Shown here: piece after piece, positions 8,684-18,299 of the stretch
Numbering within the stretch: the first letter of the stretch is position 1
Layout of the letters: the number at the start of each line of letters is the position of its first letter
From: Pseudonocardia humida
Lineage (GTDB): Bacteria > Actinomycetota > Actinomycetes > Mycobacteriales > Pseudonocardiaceae
DNA length: 64,000 bases
Direction of reading: 5' to 3'
Assembly (NCBI RefSeq): GCF_023898865.1
Contig: NZ_JAGSOV010000034.1
Span: 1 to 64,000 of the forward strand
Made by a program: the position numbers and the translations under genes
Notes under the pieces: generated by a model
Database searches by the model: none
Told to the model about the DNA's origin: nothing
What the model saw: only the letters and a program-made list of their open reading frames with translations

Positions 8684-10642
8684 GTGATCCTGGGCGGGAT
8701 GGGCACCCCCGCGCCCGACCAGACGCTGGCGCGGCTGCTGCACCTGCTGGCCACCGAGGCGCCCAGCGAGGCGTTCGACCAGCTCGCCGAGATCGTCGAG
8801 GCCGGCGCGCCGGGACCGGAGCGCGACGAGATGCTGGTCGCGATCGGACGCGCCGGGCGGGTGCGCGAGCTACTGGCCCGGCGCAAGCGGCGGGAGAAGG
8901 AGACCGCCGCGCTCGTCGAGACCGCCCGCGACCTCGCGTCGCTGCGCGACGTCGACGAGGTCCTGGAGGCCATCGTGCGCCGGGCCCGCCAGCTGCTCGG
9001 CACCGACGCCACCTACCTGGCGCTGAAGGACCCGGTCGCCGGCGACGTCTACATGCGGATCACGCTGGGCACCGTCACCCGGGCCATCGAGTCGGTGCGC
9101 CAGCCGCTCGGGCGCGGCGTCGGCGGACGGATCATCGCCACCGGCCGCCCGTTCGCCACCGCCGACTACCTGACCGACCCGCGCCTGGACCGCGACCCGG
9201 CGGTCACCGACGCCGTCGTCGAGGACGGCATCGTCAGCATGGCCGGGGTGCCGCTGCGGGTGCGCGACGACGTCGTCGGCGCGCTGTTCGTGGCCAACCG
9301 CTACCGGCGCGCCTTCGACGACACCGAGGTCGAGCTGCTGACCTCGCTGGCCGACCACGCCTCGGTGGTGATCGAGAACGCCCGGCTGTTCGGGCACGCC
9401 GAGGCGGCCGCGGGGCGGTTGCGCGAGGCCAACGACGAGCTGGCCCGGCAGAGCCGCTCGCTGGAGCGGGCCGCGGCCGCGCACGAGCAGCTGATGCCGC
9501 TGGCCCTGCGCCGGGCCGACGTCGGCGAGCTGGTGCAGGTGGTGGCCGGGATGCTCGGCGGCAGCGTCGCCGCGGTCGGCGCGGACGGGACGGTGTCCGC
9601 CGCCGCCGGGGACGCCGCGCTGCACGGGTCGCTGCACGGGTTGCTGCCCGATCCGACCGATGCCGCGCTCGACGCCCGCGAGGTGCCCGACGCGCCGGGG
9701 ACGTGGACGGTGCCGGTGCGCGCGGGCGGCGAGACCTTCGGCCACCTCGTGCTGGTGGTCGAGGGCCCGCTGCCCGACGCCGACCTGCGCACCCTGGAAC
9801 GGGCGGCGCAGACCGCTGCCCTGCTCCAGCTGATGGAGCGCCAGGTCTCCGCGGCCGAGCAGCGGGTGCGCGGCGAGCTGATCGACGACCTGCTGGCCGA
9901 TCGCGAACCCGACTGGGCCGCCTTCGACCGGCGGGCGCGCCGCTCCGGCGGGCTCGACCTGCGCGTGCCGCACGTCGTGCTGGTGCTCTCGGCCGACGGC
10001 GTCCCCCGCCGGCAGCTGCTGCGCGCCGCGGCCGACCGGGCCGCCCGCGACGGCGGGCTGGCCACCGAGCACGCCGCCCGCGTGGTGCTGCTGCTGCCCC
10101 GGATCGACCGGGCCGTCGCCGCCCGCACCGTCGCCGCCGAGCTCGGCAAGGCGACCGGCGGTGTGGTGACCGCGGGGGTGGTCGGGCCGGCGACCTCGCC
10201 CGCGCAGGTGCGCGCGATGCACCGCGAGGCCGAGCGGGCCCTGCGCCTGCTGCTCGCGCTGGGCCGGGAGGGCGAAGGCGGCGGCGCGGAGGAGCTGGGC
10301 GTGCTGGGCCTGGTGCTGTCGGGCACGTCCCGCCGCGGGCTGCAGGACCTGCTCGCCGAGGCGGTCGAGCCGGTCCAGCGCTACGACGCCGAGCACAACG
10401 CGCTGCTGCTGCCGACCCTGGACGCCTACTTCGCGGCCGGGCAGAACCCGCGCGCGGTGGCGCGCGCGCTGCGGGTGCACCCGAACACGGTCTACCAGCG
10501 GCTGGAGCGGATCGACCGGGTGCTCGGGCACCGCCGGTGGCGCGAGCCGGAGGGCGCGCTGGTCATGCAGGTCGCCCTGCAGCTGCGCCAGGTGCTCGAG
10601 CAGGTCCCGCTCGACGACCTGCTCCCCGGCCGACCCGGCTAG
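8684..10642 (+). CDS. GAF-domain PucR-family transcriptional regulator (A)
   Basis: A 652-residue regulator. A short N-terminal helical region leads into a GAF sensor (about residues 76-245, from LVETARDLASL to ENARLF). A central GGDEF-like/CdaR-type region follows, then a C-terminal PucR helix-turn-helix with RVHPNTVYQRLERID near residues 600-615. Such proteins usually activate nearby catabolic genes in response to a small aromatic or alicyclic ligand. GTG 8684 follows GGGAGG; an in-frame ATG at 8699 is an alternative. It is a paralogue of the next gene and lies just after the LLM operon, which it may control. Confidence 0.88.
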   Translation: MILGGMGTPAPDQTLARLLHLLATEAPSEAFDQLAEIVEAGAPGPERDEMLVAIGRAGRVRELLARRKRREKETAALVETARDLASLRDVDEVLEAIVRRARQLLGTDATYLALKDPVAGDVYMRITLGTVTRAIESVRQPLGRGVGGRIIATGRPFATADYLTDPRLDRDPAVTDAVVEDGIVSMAGVPLRVRDDVVGALFVANRYRRAFDDTEVELLTSLADHASVVIENARLFGHAEAAAGRLREANDELARQSRSLERAAAAHEQLMPLALRRADVGELVQVVAGMLGGSVAAVGADGTVSAAAGDAALHGSLHGLLPDPTDAALDAREVPDAPGTWTVPVRAGGETFGHLVLVVEGPLPDADLRTLERAAQTAALLQLMERQVSAAEQRVRGELIDDLLADREPDWAAFDRRARRSGGLDLRVPHVVLVLSADGVPRRQLLRAAADRAARDGGLATEHAARVVLLLPRIDRAVAARTVAAELGKATGGVVTAGVVGPATSPAQVRAMHREAERALRLLLALGREGEGGGAEELGVLGLVLSGTSRRGLQDLLAEAVEPVQRYDAEHNALLLPTLDAYFAAGQNPRAVARALRVHPNTVYQRLERIDRVLGHRRWREPEGALVMQVALQLRQVLEQVPLDDLLPGRPG

Positions 10643-10670
10643 CAGTGGTTAACGCCGACTCCCGTTCACC

Positions 10671-10700
10671 TTGACCTCGTCCGTTTGAGCTGCTTACAGT
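10671..10700 (+). promoter_or_regulatory. Possible sigma70-type promoter for the second PucR regulator
   Basis: TTGACC (10671-10676) and TACAGT (10695-10700) are separated by 18 bp, in a notably A/T-richer 90-bp gap between the two regulator genes. The predicted transcript would start about 35 bp before the ATG at 10743. The match is moderate and rests on sequence only. Confidence 0.4.
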
Positions 10701-10742
10701 CGGCTAACGACCATTTGCCAACGACGGCCGGTTGAGGTGCCG

Positions 10743-12707
10743 ATGTCCCTGACCACCGACGCCTCCAGCCGCGCCGGCACCCCGGCCGGCGTCCTGGCCC
10801 ACGTGCTGCGGCTGCTGGCCGAGGAGGCCCCCGCCGATCAGCTCGACGTGGTCGCGGCGCAACTGCGCGACCCGGCCGTCGCGCCCGACGAGCGCGGTGT
10901 CGCGCTGCTGGGCCGCGCGCTCGCCGACGCCAGGCGCGTGCGCACCCTGCTCGACCAGCGCGCCCGCCGCGAGCGCGAGATGCGGGTGCTCGTCGAGACC
11001 GCGCGCGACCTCACGTCCCTGCGGGGCACCGACGAGCTGCTGCGCGCCATCGCCGACCGGGCCCGGCAGCTGCTGGCCGGTGATTCCACCTACATCGCGC
11101 TGGTGGAGCCGGCCACCGGCGACGCGGTCATGCGGGTCACCTCCGGCACCCGCACCCCGGCCATCGAGACCGTGCGCCAGCGCCCCGGGCTCGGGGTCGG
11201 CGGGTACGTGATCCAGACCGGCCAACCGCTGGCCACCACCGACTACCGCCGCGACGCCCGGCTGCGCCGCGACCCCGCGGTGGCCGCGGCCGTCGCCGAC
11301 GAGGGCTTCGTCAGCATGGTCGGCGTGCCCATCAAGCTGGGCACCGCGGTCCTCGGCGCGCTGTTCGCCGCCACCCGCCGCCGGCACACCTTCGGGCAGG
11401 GCGAGATCGCCCTGCTGTCCTCGCTGGCCGGGCACGCCGCGGTCGTGCTGGAGAACGCCCGCCTCTACGAGCGGGTGCAGGAGGCGTCGCACGAGCTGCG
11501 GGCGACCAACGCCCGGCTGCGCGCGCAGGGCGAGGCCCTGCAGCGGGCCGGGCGGGCCCACGAGCGGCTGATGCCGATGGCGCTGCACCGCGTCGGGCTG
11601 CTCGAGTTCGCCGACACCGTCGCCCGCATCCTGGACGGCACCGTCGTGGTGCTGTCCGGCGACGGACGCGTGCTGGGGCAGGCCGCCGTGCCCGGCGCCC
11701 CACCGCCGCTGGCCGTGCTGACCGGTCCCCCACCGGGCGCGGTCGTCCGCGCGGTGCCCATCGGCGCGGGCCGCGAGGCGTTCGGCCGGCTGCTGTTCGC
11801 CCGCTGCGGCCCGCTGTCCGACACCGACGAGCGCACCCTCGAACGGGCCGCGCAGACCGCGGCGCTGCTGCTGGTCATGCAGCGCCAGACCTCGCTGGTC
11901 GAGCAGGAGCTGCGCGCCGAGCTGGTCCAGGACCTGGTGGCCGAGCAACCGCCGAGCTGGCCGGTGTTCCACCGGCGGGTGCGCCGGCTGGGCGCGGTCG
12001 ACTTCGCCCTCCCGCACAGCGTCCTGGTGCTCAGCGGCCAGGAGGTGCCCCGGCGCAGGCTGCTCGACGCCGCGGTCCGGTTCGCCGCGCGGCGCGGCGG
12101 CATCGTCGGCGAGCACGCCGGGCACGCCGTCGCCCTGGTGCCGGGCACCGACGCCGCCGCACTGGCCCGGGCCGCGGCCGCGGACCTGGCCGCGGCCACC
12201 GGCCACCCGGTCACCGCGGGCGCGGCCGGTCCGGCGGACTCGGCCGAGGCGGTCCGCGACCTGCACCGGGCCGCGGCCCGCTGCCACCGGCTGCTGCTGG
12301 CCCTGGGGCGGGCCGGCGACGGCGCCGCGCTGCCCGAGCTCGGGGTGCTCGGCTCCCTGCTGGAGGAGGCCTCCGCCGCCCAGGTGGGCCACCAGGTCGA
12401 ACGCGCGCTCGGGCCGCTGCTGCGCTACGACCGGGCACACGGCTCCCAGCTCGTGCAGACCCTGGACCGCTACTACGCCGCCGGCCAGAACCCGCCGACG
12501 GTCGCGCAGCGGCTCGGCGTCCACGTCAACACCGTCTACCAGCGCCTGGACCGCATCGACCAGGTGCTGGGCAGCCGCTCCTGGCGCGCCCCGAGGGGCG
12601 CGCTGGAGCTGCAGGTGGCGCTGCAGCTGCACCGGCTGCGCGGCGACCCGGCCGAGCCGCCCGCACCCGCCGACCCCGCGGCGCTGCCGGGGCCGGCGCG
12701 GCGCTGA
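10743..12707 (+). CDS. GAF-domain PucR-family transcriptional regulator (B)
   Basis: A 654-residue paralogue of the upstream regulator with the same layout: helical N-terminus, GAF domain (LVETARDLTSL to LENARLYERV), middle domain, and C-terminal PucR HTH containing LGVHVNTVYQRLDRID. ATG 10743 is preferred over GTG 10737 because GAGG sits 5 nt upstream of the ATG. The tail is Pro/Ala-rich. Tandem duplication of a regulator beside duplicated SDR and LLM genes suggests the whole pathway grew by duplication. The ligand is unknown. Confidence 0.88.
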   Translation: MSLTTDASSRAGTPAGVLAHVLRLLAEEAPADQLDVVAAQLRDPAVAPDERGVALLGRALADARRVRTLLDQRARREREMRVLVETARDLTSLRGTDELLRAIADRARQLLAGDSTYIALVEPATGDAVMRVTSGTRTPAIETVRQRPGLGVGGYVIQTGQPLATTDYRRDARLRRDPAVAAAVADEGFVSMVGVPIKLGTAVLGALFAATRRRHTFGQGEIALLSSLAGHAAVVLENARLYERVQEASHELRATNARLRAQGEALQRAGRAHERLMPMALHRVGLLEFADTVARILDGTVVVLSGDGRVLGQAAVPGAPPPLAVLTGPPPGAVVRAVPIGAGREAFGRLLFARCGPLSDTDERTLERAAQTAALLLVMQRQTSLVEQELRAELVQDLVAEQPPSWPVFHRRVRRLGAVDFALPHSVLVLSGQEVPRRRLLDAAVRFAARRGGIVGEHAGHAVALVPGTDAAALARAAAADLAAATGHPVTAGAAGPADSAEAVRDLHRAAARCHRLLLALGRAGDGAALPELGVLGSLLEEASAAQVGHQVERALGPLLRYDRAHGSQLVQTLDRYYAAGQNPPTVAQRLGVHVNTVYQRLDRIDQVLGSRSWRAPRGALELQVALQLHRLRGDPAEPPAPADPAALPGPARR

Positions 12708-12714
12708 GCGGCGG

Positions 12715-13314
12715 TCAGCCCCGCGCCCGCCGGAGCAGGGCGCGGGTGCCGACGACGACCGCGCCCGCGGCGACGAGCCACGGCCCGGCGACGATCAGCG
12801 GGTCGAGGCCCTGGTGCACCACGTCGGCGCGCCGGCGCCCGCGCCGGGAGGCGATCCCGTGCCGGGTGAACTCGGCGAGCACGCCGGTCTGGGTGATCGG
12901 GTTGTCCGGGCGCGGGCTCGCGAACGAGCGCAGGTGGCTCTCCCAGGCGTCGACCCGGTCGGCGGCCACCAGCAGCAGCCAGTGCGCCGCGCGCCCCTCG
13001 CTGTAGCGGCGGTAGGAGAACTTCCGGATCGCCCCGGACAGGCCCTTCGGCGGGCAGGAGGTGCCGAACACGGGGGTGAGGATCGCGTGCTCGATCGACC
13101 GCTCCCGCGGCCACTTCTCCGGCTGGCGCTCCGGGAACTCCCAGTGCGCCCCGCTCGTCCCGGGGTCGAAGCGCTCCCGGGGCACCGCGGGCCGGTCGGC
13201 CGGGTCGAGGTCGGCGCCCCAGCCGGGGATGCGCGCCCGCAGCTGCTCGCTGGTCTCCGCGTTCGGCGGCTTCCGCGCCGTGTAGGTCGGCAGGTCGGTC
13301 GTGGGCTCGGTCAT
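12715..13314 (-). CDS. Hypothetical protein with one C-terminal membrane helix
   Basis: A 199-residue protein with no family I can name. The N-terminal two thirds are hydrophilic and Pro/Arg-rich (RARIPGWGADLDPADRPAVP near the start). A single hydrophobic segment near residues 173-195 (PLIVAGPWLVAAGAVVVGTR) is followed by a basic end, suggesting a tail-anchored membrane protein. ATG 13314 lies 14 bp downstream of the alcohol dehydrogenase stop on the same strand, so the two are probably co-transcribed and may work together. It converges on the PucR gene with a 7-bp gap. Confidence 0.7.
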   Translation of the reverse strand: MTEPTTDLPTYTARKPPNAETSEQLRARIPGWGADLDPADRPAVPRERFDPGTSGAHWEFPERQPEKWPRERSIEHAILTPVFGTSCPPKGLSGAIRKFSYRRYSEGRAAHWLLLVAADRVDAWESHLRSFASPRPDNPITQTGVLAEFTRHGIASRRGRRRADVVHQGLDPLIVAGPWLVAAGAVVVGTRALLRRARG

Positions 13315-13328
13315 CGTTGCGGCCCTCC

Positions 13329-14477
13329 TCAGCCGGCGCTCGGGACGATCAACGGCTTGATGCAGCCGTCGAGCTTGGCCGAGAACATGTGGTAGGCCTC
13401 GGCGATGTGCTCCAGCGGCACCCGGTGGGTGACGATGTCGCTGGGCTTCAGGTAGCCGTTGCGGACGTGCTCGAACAGCCGCGGCCACTGCCGCTTGACC
13501 GGGGCCTGGTTCATCCGCAGCGTGAGGCCCTTGTTCATCGCGTCGCCGAACTTGACCGCGCTGAAGATCGGGCCGTAGGCACCCATCACCGAGATCGTGC
13601 CGCCCTTGCGGACGCCGTCGATCGCCCAGTTCAGCGCGATCGGCGAGCCGCCCTGCAGCTTCAGCTTGGCCGCGGTGACGTGCTGGAGCAGGTTGCCGTC
13701 CGCCTCGGCGCCCACGGCGTCGATCGCGACGTCGGCCCCGAGGTGGCCGGTGATCTTCTTGAGGTGCACGACGATGTCGTCGTACTCGACGAAGTTGTAG
13801 GTCTCGGCGTGCGCGAACTCCCGCGCCTTGGCCAGCCGGTACTCCAGGTGGTCGATGACGATCACCCGGCCCGCGCCCATCAGCCACGCCGACTTGGCCG
13901 CGTACAGCCCGACCGGCCCGGCCCCGAACACGACCACCACGTCGCCCTCGACGATGTCGCCCAGCTGGGCGCCGAAGTAGCCGGTGGCCAGGGCGTCGGT
14001 GAGCAGGACGGCGTCCTCCTCGGCCATCCAGTCCGGGATCGGCGCCGGCCCGACGTCGGCGAACGGCACCCGCACGTACTCGGCCTGACCGCCGTCGTAG
14101 CCGCCGCTGGTGTGCGAGTAGCCGTAGATCCCGCCGACCGCGGTGGCGTTCGGGTTGACGTTGTGGCAGTTGGAGTACAGGCCGCGGGCGCAGAAGAAGC
14201 AGGACCCGCAGTAGATGTTGAACGGCACCATGACCCGGTCGCCCGGCTTCAGGTTCCGCACCGACGACCCGACCTCGTGCACCGTCCCGACGAACTCGTG
14301 GCCGAACGTCATCCCGACCCGCGTGTCGGGCATGAGCCCGTGGTAGAGGTGCAGGTCGGAGCCGCAGATCGCGGCCAGCGACACCTTGACGATCGCGTCG
14401 TTGGGGTGCTCGATCGGCGGCACGTCCTTCTCCTCGACCCGCACCTTGTACGGCCCGCGATAGACCATCGCTCGCAC
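13329..14477 (-). CDS. Zinc-dependent alcohol dehydrogenase (medium-chain)
   Basis: A 382-residue MDR enzyme. Catalytic zinc ligands Cys38, His60 and Glu61 are in place (ICGSDLH and GHE), and the structural zinc lobe has Cys90, 93, 96 and 104. A Rossmann motif FGAGPVGLYAA is present. Length and the long C-terminal half resemble glutathione-independent formaldehyde-dehydrogenase-like and threonine-dehydrogenase-like MDRs. GTG 14477 is preferred because GGGAGG sits 6 nt upstream; ATG 14468 is an alternative. The substrate is not assignable. It heads a two-gene unit with the membrane protein downstream. Confidence 0.93.
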   Translation of the reverse strand: MRAMVYRGPYKVRVEEKDVPPIEHPNDAIVKVSLAAICGSDLHLYHGLMPDTRVGMTFGHEFVGTVHEVGSSVRNLKPGDRVMVPFNIYCGSCFFCARGLYSNCHNVNPNATAVGGIYGYSHTSGGYDGGQAEYVRVPFADVGPAPIPDWMAEEDAVLLTDALATGYFGAQLGDIVEGDVVVVFGAGPVGLYAAKSAWLMGAGRVIVIDHLEYRLAKAREFAHAETYNFVEYDDIVVHLKKITGHLGADVAIDAVGAEADGNLLQHVTAAKLKLQGGSPIALNWAIDGVRKGGTISVMGAYGPIFSAVKFGDAMNKGLTLRMNQAPVKRQWPRLFEHVRNGYLKPSDIVTHRVPLEHIAEAYHMFSAKLDGCIKPLIVPSAG

Positions 14478-14573
14478 CCGTCGCCTCCCAGTCCACCGCG
14501 CCGCCGTCCGGACGACCGCCGTCCGGTGCTGCGCGGTGCCCCGGGCATCCCCGCGGGACGGCGGCGCAAACCG

Positions 14574-15350
14574 TCAGGAGCGGCTGGTCTCCCGGCGCTC
14601 ACCGCGCTGCATGATCGGCAGCTGCTCGACCGCCCCCGCCGCGGCGGCCAGCGCACGGTCGAGGGTGGCCAGCCGGGTGCGGAAGCGGTGGCCGGTGCGC
14701 TCGTCGAGCCGCTGCAGGTTGTCCCGGCCGCGGTCGAGGACCGTCAACGGCAGCGCCGAGAGCGTCTGCCCCGGTGGGCGGCGGGACACGACGGGGTGCG
14801 GCCGGGTCGGCGAGATCCGCCGCACGAGCTCCCACTGCAGGCCCAGCAGCCGCAGCCGCCACGGACCGAGCAGCTGCTGCAGCCGCGGCAGCAGCTCGTC
14901 CTCCTCGGTGCGCACGTCGTGGTCGAGCACGGCGAACGCGTGCTCCATCAGCTCGACGTGCCCCGGTTCCGCGCGGTCGGACCCGTCCAGGTCGGCGACG
15001 ACGTCGTCGACCTCCTGGTGGTCGGTCTCGATGCGCAGGGTCAGCGGATCGCCTTCGGGCAGCACCCGGCGCGCGGCCGGGAAGAGCACGGCCTCCTCGG
15101 CGAAGGCGTGGGTGAACACCAGCCGGGCCAGCGCGCGCAGCGCCCTGGCGTGCTCGCGCTCGTCGCCCGGGCCCAGCGTCTCCCGGGCGCGTGCCATGAG
15201 CCGGTCCAGCCGGGCGTGGTCGGCCCGCTGGCGGGCCAGGATGCTCATCCGGCCGCCGAGCTGCCGCGGGCTCCGACCGGCGATGGACGGTGGGGGCCCA
15301 CCGGCGGCGGCGACCGCGGGCGAGGCGGGGGGTGTGGGGTCGTGGCTCAC
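14574..15350 (-). CDS. Hemerythrin HHE-domain protein
   Basis: A 258-residue protein with a cation-binding four-helix HHE domain. The metal ligand pattern is visible as RADHARLD, THAFAEEAVLFP, TDHQEVDD and LDHDVRTEEDELLP. Such domains carry a diiron site and bind O2 or nitric oxide, or act in iron and redox sensing. The C-terminal 80 residues are basic and not part of the domain. ATG 15350 is the first start; the internal Met near residue 35 (MSILARQ) is an alternative, since the first 34 residues are Pro/Ala-rich. It sits upstream of the alcohol dehydrogenase on the same strand. Confidence 0.88.
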   Translation of the reverse strand: MSHDPTPPASPAVAAAGGPPPSIAGRSPRQLGGRMSILARQRADHARLDRLMARARETLGPGDEREHARALRALARLVFTHAFAEEAVLFPAARRVLPEGDPLTLRIETDHQEVDDVVADLDGSDRAEPGHVELMEHAFAVLDHDVRTEEDELLPRLQQLLGPWRLRLLGLQWELVRRISPTRPHPVVSRRPPGQTLSALPLTVLDRGRDNLQRLDERTGHRFRTRLATLDRALAAAAGAVEQLPIMQRGERRETSRS

Positions 15351-15483
15351 GCGGGCCGTGTACCCCTCCGTCCCCGTTCAACCGCGCGCCGTCGGAACGC
15401 ACGCGCGAGAACACGACGATCGCGCTCCTGCTCCCGGACCGCCGCCGGAACGGAGCGCCCCGACCCTCGTACTGTGCCGGGGC

Positions 15484-16023
15484 ATGGCCCGCGTCAGGTA
15501 CCTCACCGCCGAGACCGCCCCACCCGCCGTCGCCTCGACCGTGGGCAAGATGCCCCCGCTGCACGTGTTCCAGATGCTCGCGCACGCCGAGACCGCCTAC
15601 CGGCCCTGGTTGCGGTACGGCGGCGCCATCCTCTCCGACCTCGCCCTCGACCCGCTGCTGCGCGAGCTGGTGATCCTGCAGGTCGGGCGCCTCGCGGCCC
15701 GCTACGAGTGGGAGCAGCACGTCCCCATCGCGAAGGCCGCGGGCGCCACCGACGAGCAGCTGGCGGCCCTCGACCGCGGCGAGCTCGACCCGTTCGACGC
15801 GGCTCAGCGCGCCACGCTCGTGTTCACCCGGGCCTTCGTGCGCGACGGCGAGGTGACCGACGAGGAGTACGCCGCCCTGTCCGCCGAGCTCTCCGAGCGC
15901 GAGATCGTCGAGATCGCGCTGACGGCGGGGCACTACCTCGGGCTGGCCCGGGTCATGACCGCGCTGCGGATCGACCCGGACCCGGCCGTCGGGCCCGAAG
16001 GGCTGCCCGCCGCCCGGCTCTGA
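15484..16023 (+). CDS. Carboxymuconolactone decarboxylase-like protein
   Basis: A 179-residue AhpD/CMD-fold protein. The helix with LLRELVILQVGRL followed by YEWEQHVPIAK matches the branch in which the usual CxxC is replaced by an ExxxH pattern. The peroxidase-type thiols are therefore missing, and a decarboxylase-like or other hydrolytic role is more likely than antioxidant activity. ATG 15484 follows GGGGC. It is divergent from the hemerythrin gene across about 130 bp. Confidence 0.85.
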   Translation: MARVRYLTAETAPPAVASTVGKMPPLHVFQMLAHAETAYRPWLRYGGAILSDLALDPLLRELVILQVGRLAARYEWEQHVPIAKAAGATDEQLAALDRGELDPFDAAQRATLVFTRAFVRDGEVTDEEYAALSAELSEREIVEIALTAGHYLGLARVMTALRIDPDPAVGPEGLPAARL

Positions 16024-16159
16024 GGGGCGCAACCGCCGCCCGCACCGGTCCGGTCGGTCCGCGCGGCCGCTTGGCCACGATCGAAGCGGGGTAGCCATGG
16101 TAGCCCGCTGACGGTCCGCACCGACGGACGAGTCAGCCCCCGATCGAGGAGGTCCGATC

Positions 16160-16966
16160 ATGACAGACCCGTCCACGAAGGACAGCACCACGGCTCCCGG
16201 CGACGCCGGCGCGTCGAGCTCGACGCTCGACCGCAGGCGCGAGAAGCTGCGGGCGGCGAAGGCGGCGGCCGACTCGGCCGCCTCCCACGTCGCCGACATC
16301 GACCGGCAGCTCGACGACAACTCCGCGCGCCGCCGCGAGCACGAATCCGCGCTGCAGGCCGCACTCGACCAGGTCGCGAACCTGAAGAAGTCGATCAAGT
16401 CGGCGGCGAAGCAGGACGACAAGCTCCAGGCCGCGCGCAAGAAGGCCCGCAGCGCCGCCGCGCAGGCCCAGCAGCGCGCCGCCACCGCCGAGACCAAGTA
16501 CGAACGCGCCGTGCTCGCCGACATGGTCCGCCGGGAGAAGGACAACGACCTGTCCCGGCACGCCGCGACCGGTTCCGGGGCGGGCGACCAGGACGCGGGA
16601 CCGGCCAAGGCCCCCGAGCAGCCCGCCGCCGCACCGACCACAACCGGATCGGCGGCCCCGGCCGCGACGACGCCGGCCGCGACGGCACCGGCCGCGGCGG
16701 CCGGGGGCACGGCGTCCTCGACGGAGACGAAGGCGAAGGCGACCGCCCCGCCGTCCGGTGGGGCGGAGTCCGCCCGATCCGGTGCGGGAACCGCCCGGAC
16801 CACCGCGGCACGCACGACGGCCGCGCGCGCCCGAGCCGCCACTCCCCGTACGAGGAGCACCACGCGCTCGACGTCCTCGGGCACGACCAGGCGCGCTTCG
16901 ACGAAGGCCGCCCCGGGCAGCGGGTCCGACGGCGGGCGCCCCGAGAAGGACGGCACCGGCGCCTGA
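16160..16966 (+). CDS. Coiled-coil protein with basic Ala/Thr/Arg-rich tail
   Basis: A 268-residue protein of unknown function. Residues about 24-135 form a charged, Ala-rich coiled coil (LDRRREKLRAAKAAADSAAS onward, with heptad-like spacing). Residues 140-190 are Ala/Pro/Thr-rich and residues 200-268 are Arg/Thr-rich and strongly basic, resembling histone-H1-like tails such as the HupB C-terminus. Nucleic-acid or cell-envelope binding is possible, but nothing proves it. ATG 16160 follows GAGGAGG. There is no signal peptide. Confidence 0.7.
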   Translation: MTDPSTKDSTTAPGDAGASSSTLDRRREKLRAAKAAADSAASHVADIDRQLDDNSARRREHESALQAALDQVANLKKSIKSAAKQDDKLQAARKKARSAAAQAQQRAATAETKYERAVLADMVRREKDNDLSRHAATGSGAGDQDAGPAKAPEQPAAAPTTTGSAAPAATTPAATAPAAAAGGTASSTETKAKATAPPSGGAESARSGAGTARTTAARTTAARARAATPRTRSTTRSTSSGTTRRASTKAAPGSGSDGGRPEKDGTGA

Positions 16967-17020
16967 CGCCCACGTCGGTCGTCGCGACGCGGTGGGCCCG
17001 GCCGGCGGGCGCCCCCGTCG

Positions 17021-18208
17021 TCACGGGGCGCTGGCGCGCCGCTCGGCGTGGGCGGACAGCGCCGCGTCGAACGCCTCGACCGGCCACCGCTCGCCCGAGG
17101 CCCGCCACACCAGCTCGGCCTGGGTCTCCGGAGCCAGCCCGCCGATCGGCTGGTCGCGGTCGAGGTTCGTCGGGAAGGCGTAGCCCTCCGCGGCCGCGGC
17201 GACCACGTTGCGCAGGGTGCGCTCGTCGGCGCCGGCGGCCCGCTGAGCGGCCAGCACCGGGTAGAGGGCCCGGCACATCGCCGCGCGGTCGACCGCCTCC
17301 ATCGCCCGGCCGAACGCCGACGACACCTGCAGCAGGTTGGCCATCCGGCGGACGTCGGCCGAGCGGTTGGTGCCGGCCCCGTGGAACAGGGCCGGGTTGA
17401 AGAAGGCGGCATCGCCCTTGCGCAGCGGGAGCTGCACGTGGTGGGCGTCGAAGTAGGCGCTGAACTCCGGGCGGTGGAAGGCGACGTAGCCGGGGGCGTA
17501 CTTCTGCGAGTGCGGCAGGTACATGGTCGGCCCGGTGAGCACCGGCATGTCGCAGTGGGCCACCGCGCCCTGCAGCGTCATCGCCGGGGAGAGCCGGTGC
17601 ACGTGGGCGGGGAAGGCCGCGCTCTGCTCCTCGGACATGAAGCCGAGGTGGTAGTCGCGGTGGGCCACCTGCGCCCGGCCGCCGGGGTTGACCACGTTGA
17701 CCTGGCTGGTCAGCTGGTAGCCCGGGCCCAGCCAGGCCTGCGAGACCAGCGCGATGACGTCGTTGCCGTAGTAGGCCGCGAAGGCCTCCGGGTCGCGGAC
17801 GGCGAACTTGTCCAGCGCACCCCAGACGCGGTCGTTGGCCCCCGGCGCGGCGAAGTGGTCGCCGCCGACCACGCCCGCGGCCTTCTGCTCGGCGATCAGG
17901 GCCTCGAAGACGGCGGTGGCGCGGTCGACGGCGCCGGTGTCGGGGAAGGCACCGGCGAACACGACGATGCCGGGCCCCTCGGCGAGGGCGCGGGCCAGCT
18001 CGGCCTGCACGTCGCGGCGGCCCTCCGGGGTCGTGGTGTGGTCGCGCAGCCGGGGGCCGTAGACCAGGACGCCCTCCCGCACCTCGTCGGCGTAGGGGTA
18101 CCCGGCCAGGTCCGTCGTGGTCTCGACGACCGCGCGGAAGTCCTCCAGGCGGCAGTCGTCAGCGGTGAACCAGCCGGGTGCGGTTCGGGCGGCGGGCTCG
18201 ACGGTCAT
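17021..18208 (-). CDS. Phytanoyl-CoA dioxygenase (PhyH) family Fe(II)/2-oxoglutarate oxygenase
   Basis: A 395-residue protein of the PhyH oxygenase family. The iron-binding facial triad is visible as His183 and Asp185 in AHRDYH and His276 in LFHGAGTNRS, with an Arg a few residues later for the 2-oxoglutarate carboxylate. Such enzymes hydroxylate small molecules. ATG 18208 follows GGAGAGG; the in-frame GTG just before it is equally possible. Its 5' end faces a LacI-type regulator remnant, so the gene may once have been under LacI control and now be constitutive (inference). Confidence 0.86.
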   Translation of the reverse strand: MTVEPAARTAPGWFTADDCRLEDFRAVVETTTDLAGYPYADEVREGVLVYGPRLRDHTTTPEGRRDVQAELARALAEGPGIVVFAGAFPDTGAVDRATAVFEALIAEQKAAGVVGGDHFAAPGANDRVWGALDKFAVRDPEAFAAYYGNDVIALVSQAWLGPGYQLTSQVNVVNPGGRAQVAHRDYHLGFMSEEQSAAFPAHVHRLSPAMTLQGAVAHCDMPVLTGPTMYLPHSQKYAPGYVAFHRPEFSAYFDAHHVQLPLRKGDAAFFNPALFHGAGTNRSADVRRMANLLQVSSAFGRAMEAVDRAAMCRALYPVLAAQRAAGADERTLRNVVAAAAEGYAFPTNLDRDQPIGGLAPETQAELVWRASGERWPVEAFDAALSAHAERRASAP

Positions 18209-18299
18209 CACGACGTCCTCTCCGGGCGCTTCCTGGTGGGCGGAACGCATCGAGCGTGACGGGCGGGCAGCGGGGTCCACAAGCCCGCCGATCCCTCAA

